The notes under the pieces were generated by a model, which made no database searches, was not told where the DNA came from, and was given only the letters and a program-made list of their open reading frames with translations. 64,000 bases of DNA. Origin: Martensiomyces pterosporus (lineage: Eukaryota; Kickxellomycota; Kickxellomycetes; Kickxellales; Kickxellaceae). Each line of letters starts with the position of its first letter. Position 1 is the stretch's first letter. The stretch is taken from positions 28,642 through 92,641 of the forward strand of contig MU603989.1 of the NCBI GenBank assembly GCA_025201845.1, written 5' to 3'. The position numbers and the translations under genes were made by a program. Below are positions 62,162 through 64,000 of the stretch, piece by piece.

Positions 62162-62692
62162 CTCGGCAAGCATGCACAGACCCAGCACATAGACATAGCC
62201 AAGGACATCACGCTTGCTGCGGCATCTACCTTGATCACTAGATGCGGAGTAGCCACCAAAGAGCCTCGATGGGAGCTTGAATTCCCTGACATCATGGTTG
62301 CTGGCACGCTGGAAGCGCGCGAAGATCGAAAGGCTGCAGTCGCTCAACCCGGTGCACATCTAAGCGCCAGAGCATCTAAAGCGGCCCCAGGTTTAGGAAC
62401 TCCAAATAGCTCTTGTACATGGCTGCTTTTGATTTCTTTGGTGATATAGCGCCCCCCACTTCCTCGGCATCTTTAGAAACAATGCCCACCTACAGACACC
62501 GGCTACCGCAGCGAAACGAAGACAAAGCGAAATCAACAGCTTGCTCAAGTGCTTTTTTTTACGACCTGTGGCTTTAGAGGCGCACCACAAGCTGCGGAGC
62601 TTGTGCAAACAGGCCAAGGCGGGATGCTTTGTGGTTAAGCATATTCTGAGGCTGCGCACTGTATGCTCTCAGATGAAGGATAGATAGATGGC

Positions 62693-62700
62693 TATATAAA
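62693..62700 (+). promoter_or_regulatory. TATA box of the acyltransferase gene
   Basis: TATATAAA, 89 bp upstream of ATG 62789. Confidence 0.6.
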
Positions 62701-62788
62701 CCAAGAGCAGTGTAGCACTCTGCACTCCGCAATCTGCCCTCCTCTATCGATACCCACCACCACCCTAATTCTACGTATATCATTTCCA

Positions 62789-64000
62789 ATGGAGCAGTTC
62801 GTTAGCACTGTGACGTCGCAAGTCATCCCGCTATGCACGATTGACATGAATTCGGGGACAGCGAATGTTCCATACGCGATCTTCTATGAAAACACACATG
62901 GGGCGAGTGATTTTATGCCGTCCGAGAAGCTCAGGGCTGCGTTCTACTTGGCGCTGCAGCAGTTCCCTATGCTCGCTGGGCACCTCAGGTGTGTTGGGTA
63001 CGGCCGCTTTCAGATCGTGGTGGACAAGGACAATCTCAACATGCCGGTGTACCAGGAGTCCACAAGCGATGTTCACTACAGCGACATAAAGACAGCCGGT
63101 TTTAGCCAAAGCAAGTGGCCTGGCGGTGCGGCGCCTATTGACCTTGTGCTTGTGCCGGATGCAGATGGGGTAATTAAGGCTGCCAATGTGCACATAGTCA
63201 GACTGAAGGACAACAGCGGGCTGATATTGTTCCTCAGCATCATGCACGGTGCTGTGGATGGATCCGGGTACTTTGCCTTTCTCAACCACTGGGCCAAGCT
63301 GTGCAAAGAGATTCGCAACGGAGCTGGCATGACACCCAAGCAAGAAACCGAGTTCAGCTTTGACCGCTCGCTCATCAAAATGAATCTCTCGACAGAGCGC
63401 AAGCAGCTAGACACGGAGACTCACACCATGCTCACACAGAACAGCCTTCTCAGCACCTGGTTGGCGTGGGTCTCTCCGGAGACTCGCGGACGCCTACTAT
63501 TGCCGATGATGTCAGCCTCCAAGTATGGAACATATGTGTTCCATGTGTCCGAGGATACGCTAGAGTCGCTGCGCTCCTCTGTCTGCAAGTTTGTGCCGAA
63601 GGGGATGCGCGTATCCGACAACGATCTGCTCGTGGCATTGCTCGGCAAGACGTACGCTCAGGCGCAGTATAGTGCAAGGGAGAAGAGCAGCGTAGTCATT
63701 CGTGGGCTCCGGTCCATTGCTAACACCCTCAGCAGCTGGGTGTCCCCGACACAAGCGTACCATGTAACTAGCATAGTGTGCGACATTCGGCACCGCATAG
63801 GTATCGCCGATAGGAACTACGTGGGCAACGCGGTAGTAATGTCCTGCTTGACCAACCCACTCGACGAAATCCTCTCGCCTACTACAGTGGAGTCGCTGGC
63901 CAAGGCTGTGGTGAGAGTCAGGGAGCGCGTGGACAACGTCGATCTGCCGTATATTGCCTCGTCCATCGACACTATTGAGTCCAGATGGTCGTCGTTTATG
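62789..64000 (+). CDS. HxxxD (BAHD-like) acyltransferase, 3' partial
   Basis: The frame from ATG 62789 stays open for 404 codons to the window edge. The N-terminal part has the typical LRAAFYLALQQFPMLAGHLR segment. The catalytic HxxxD motif is HGAVDG in FLSIMHGAVDGSGYFAFLNH. A second-domain start (SDNDLLVALLGKTYAQAQ) and a family-like VCDIRHRIG ... GNAVVMSCL stretch are present; the latter corresponds to the usual NxR/YxGN region, GN in YVGNAVV. The terminal DFGWG-type motif lies beyond the window. Such enzymes transfer acyl groups from CoA to alcohols or amines in specialised metabolism; the fungal versions are little characterised. No intron needed so far. A TATA box lies 89 bp upstream. 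Family confident; substrate unknown. Confidence 0.85.
   Translation, partial: MEQFVSTVTSQVIPLCTIDMNSGTANVPYAIFYENTHGASDFMPSEKLRAAFYLALQQFPMLAGHLRCVGYGRFQIVVDKDNLNMPVYQESTSDVHYSDIKTAGFSQSKWPGGAAPIDLVLVPDADGVIKAANVHIVRLKDNSGLILFLSIMHGAVDGSGYFAFLNHWAKLCKEIRNGAGMTPKQETEFSFDRSLIKMNLSTERKQLDTETHTMLTQNSLLSTWLAWVSPETRGRLLLPMMSASKYGTYVFHVSEDTLESLRSSVCKFVPKGMRVSDNDLLVALLGKTYAQAQYSAREKSSVVIRGLRSIANTLSSWVSPTQAYHVTSIVCDIRHRIGIADRNYVGNAVVMSCLTNPLDEILSPTTVESLAKAVVRVRERVDNVDLPYIASSIDTIESRWSSFM

Larger units (their letters stand above)
62120..62788. other. Intergenic: SNF2 3' flank and acyltransferase promoter
   Basis: The AATAAA at 62156-62161 probably ends the SNF2 transcript. A TATA element lies at 62693-62700. 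No gene seen. Confidence 0.5.

Overview
The window is a piece of nuclear genome from a fungus. Genes are compact and most have no intron; the four introns I can place are short GT-AG introns near gene 5' ends. TATA and AATAAA signals are eukaryotic, and the gene set is fungal: a WOPR (Gti1/Pac2) regulator, two microsomal P450s, a fungal-type FAS2 fragment, an ArAE/BRE4-like membrane protein, a Ysc84-type SYLF protein and an Unc104-type kinesin-3. Gene style and protein sequences look most like an early-diverging lineage such as Kickxellomycotina (Coemansia/Linderina-like). That placement is inference from memory of such genomes and was not tested.

Layout. 0-15.5 kb is a dense housekeeping block: the 3' end of an unknown gene, a CLPTM1-family membrane protein, HDDC2 nucleotidase, PTH2, FAL1/eIF4A-III, eIF5 (with a candidate autoregulatory uORF), an STK16/Env7 kinase, an RBM26/27-like RNA-binding protein (spliced), a WOPR regulator and a stomatin (spliced). 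15.7-21.6 kb is an accessory island of three small secreted repeat proteins on the minus strand plus a remnant of a fourth module. They share a signal peptide followed by a conserved hydrophobic module, then quite different low-complexity tails. 22-35 kb returns to dense genes: Yippee, MRPL1, a 1794-residue kinesin-3, an ArAE/BRE4-like gene split by a 76-bp tandem duplication, and a SYLF protein (spliced).

From 35 to 52 kb the style changes. Four minus-strand genes (P450, SANT-like orphan, tubby-like orphan, P450) are separated by 2.2-4.3 kb gene-free stretches that lie upstream of their starts. 53.5-54.8 kb holds a decayed FAS2 ketoacyl-synthase pseudogene. 55-62 kb is a very large ATRX/ARIP4-type SNF2 protein whose first exon supplies a SAM domain. 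The window ends inside an HxxxD (BAHD-like) acyltransferase.

How the genes work together. The housekeeping genes cover translation (TIF5, PTH2, MRPL1), RNA processing and surveillance (FAL1, RBM26/27-like), and trafficking (kinesin, Env7-like kinase). The WOPR factor could act as a switch for surface or secreted genes like the neighbouring repeat-protein cluster, but nothing in the sequence links them directly. The P450, acyltransferase and FAS2 fragments hint at secondary metabolism, but they are too dispersed to call a cluster.
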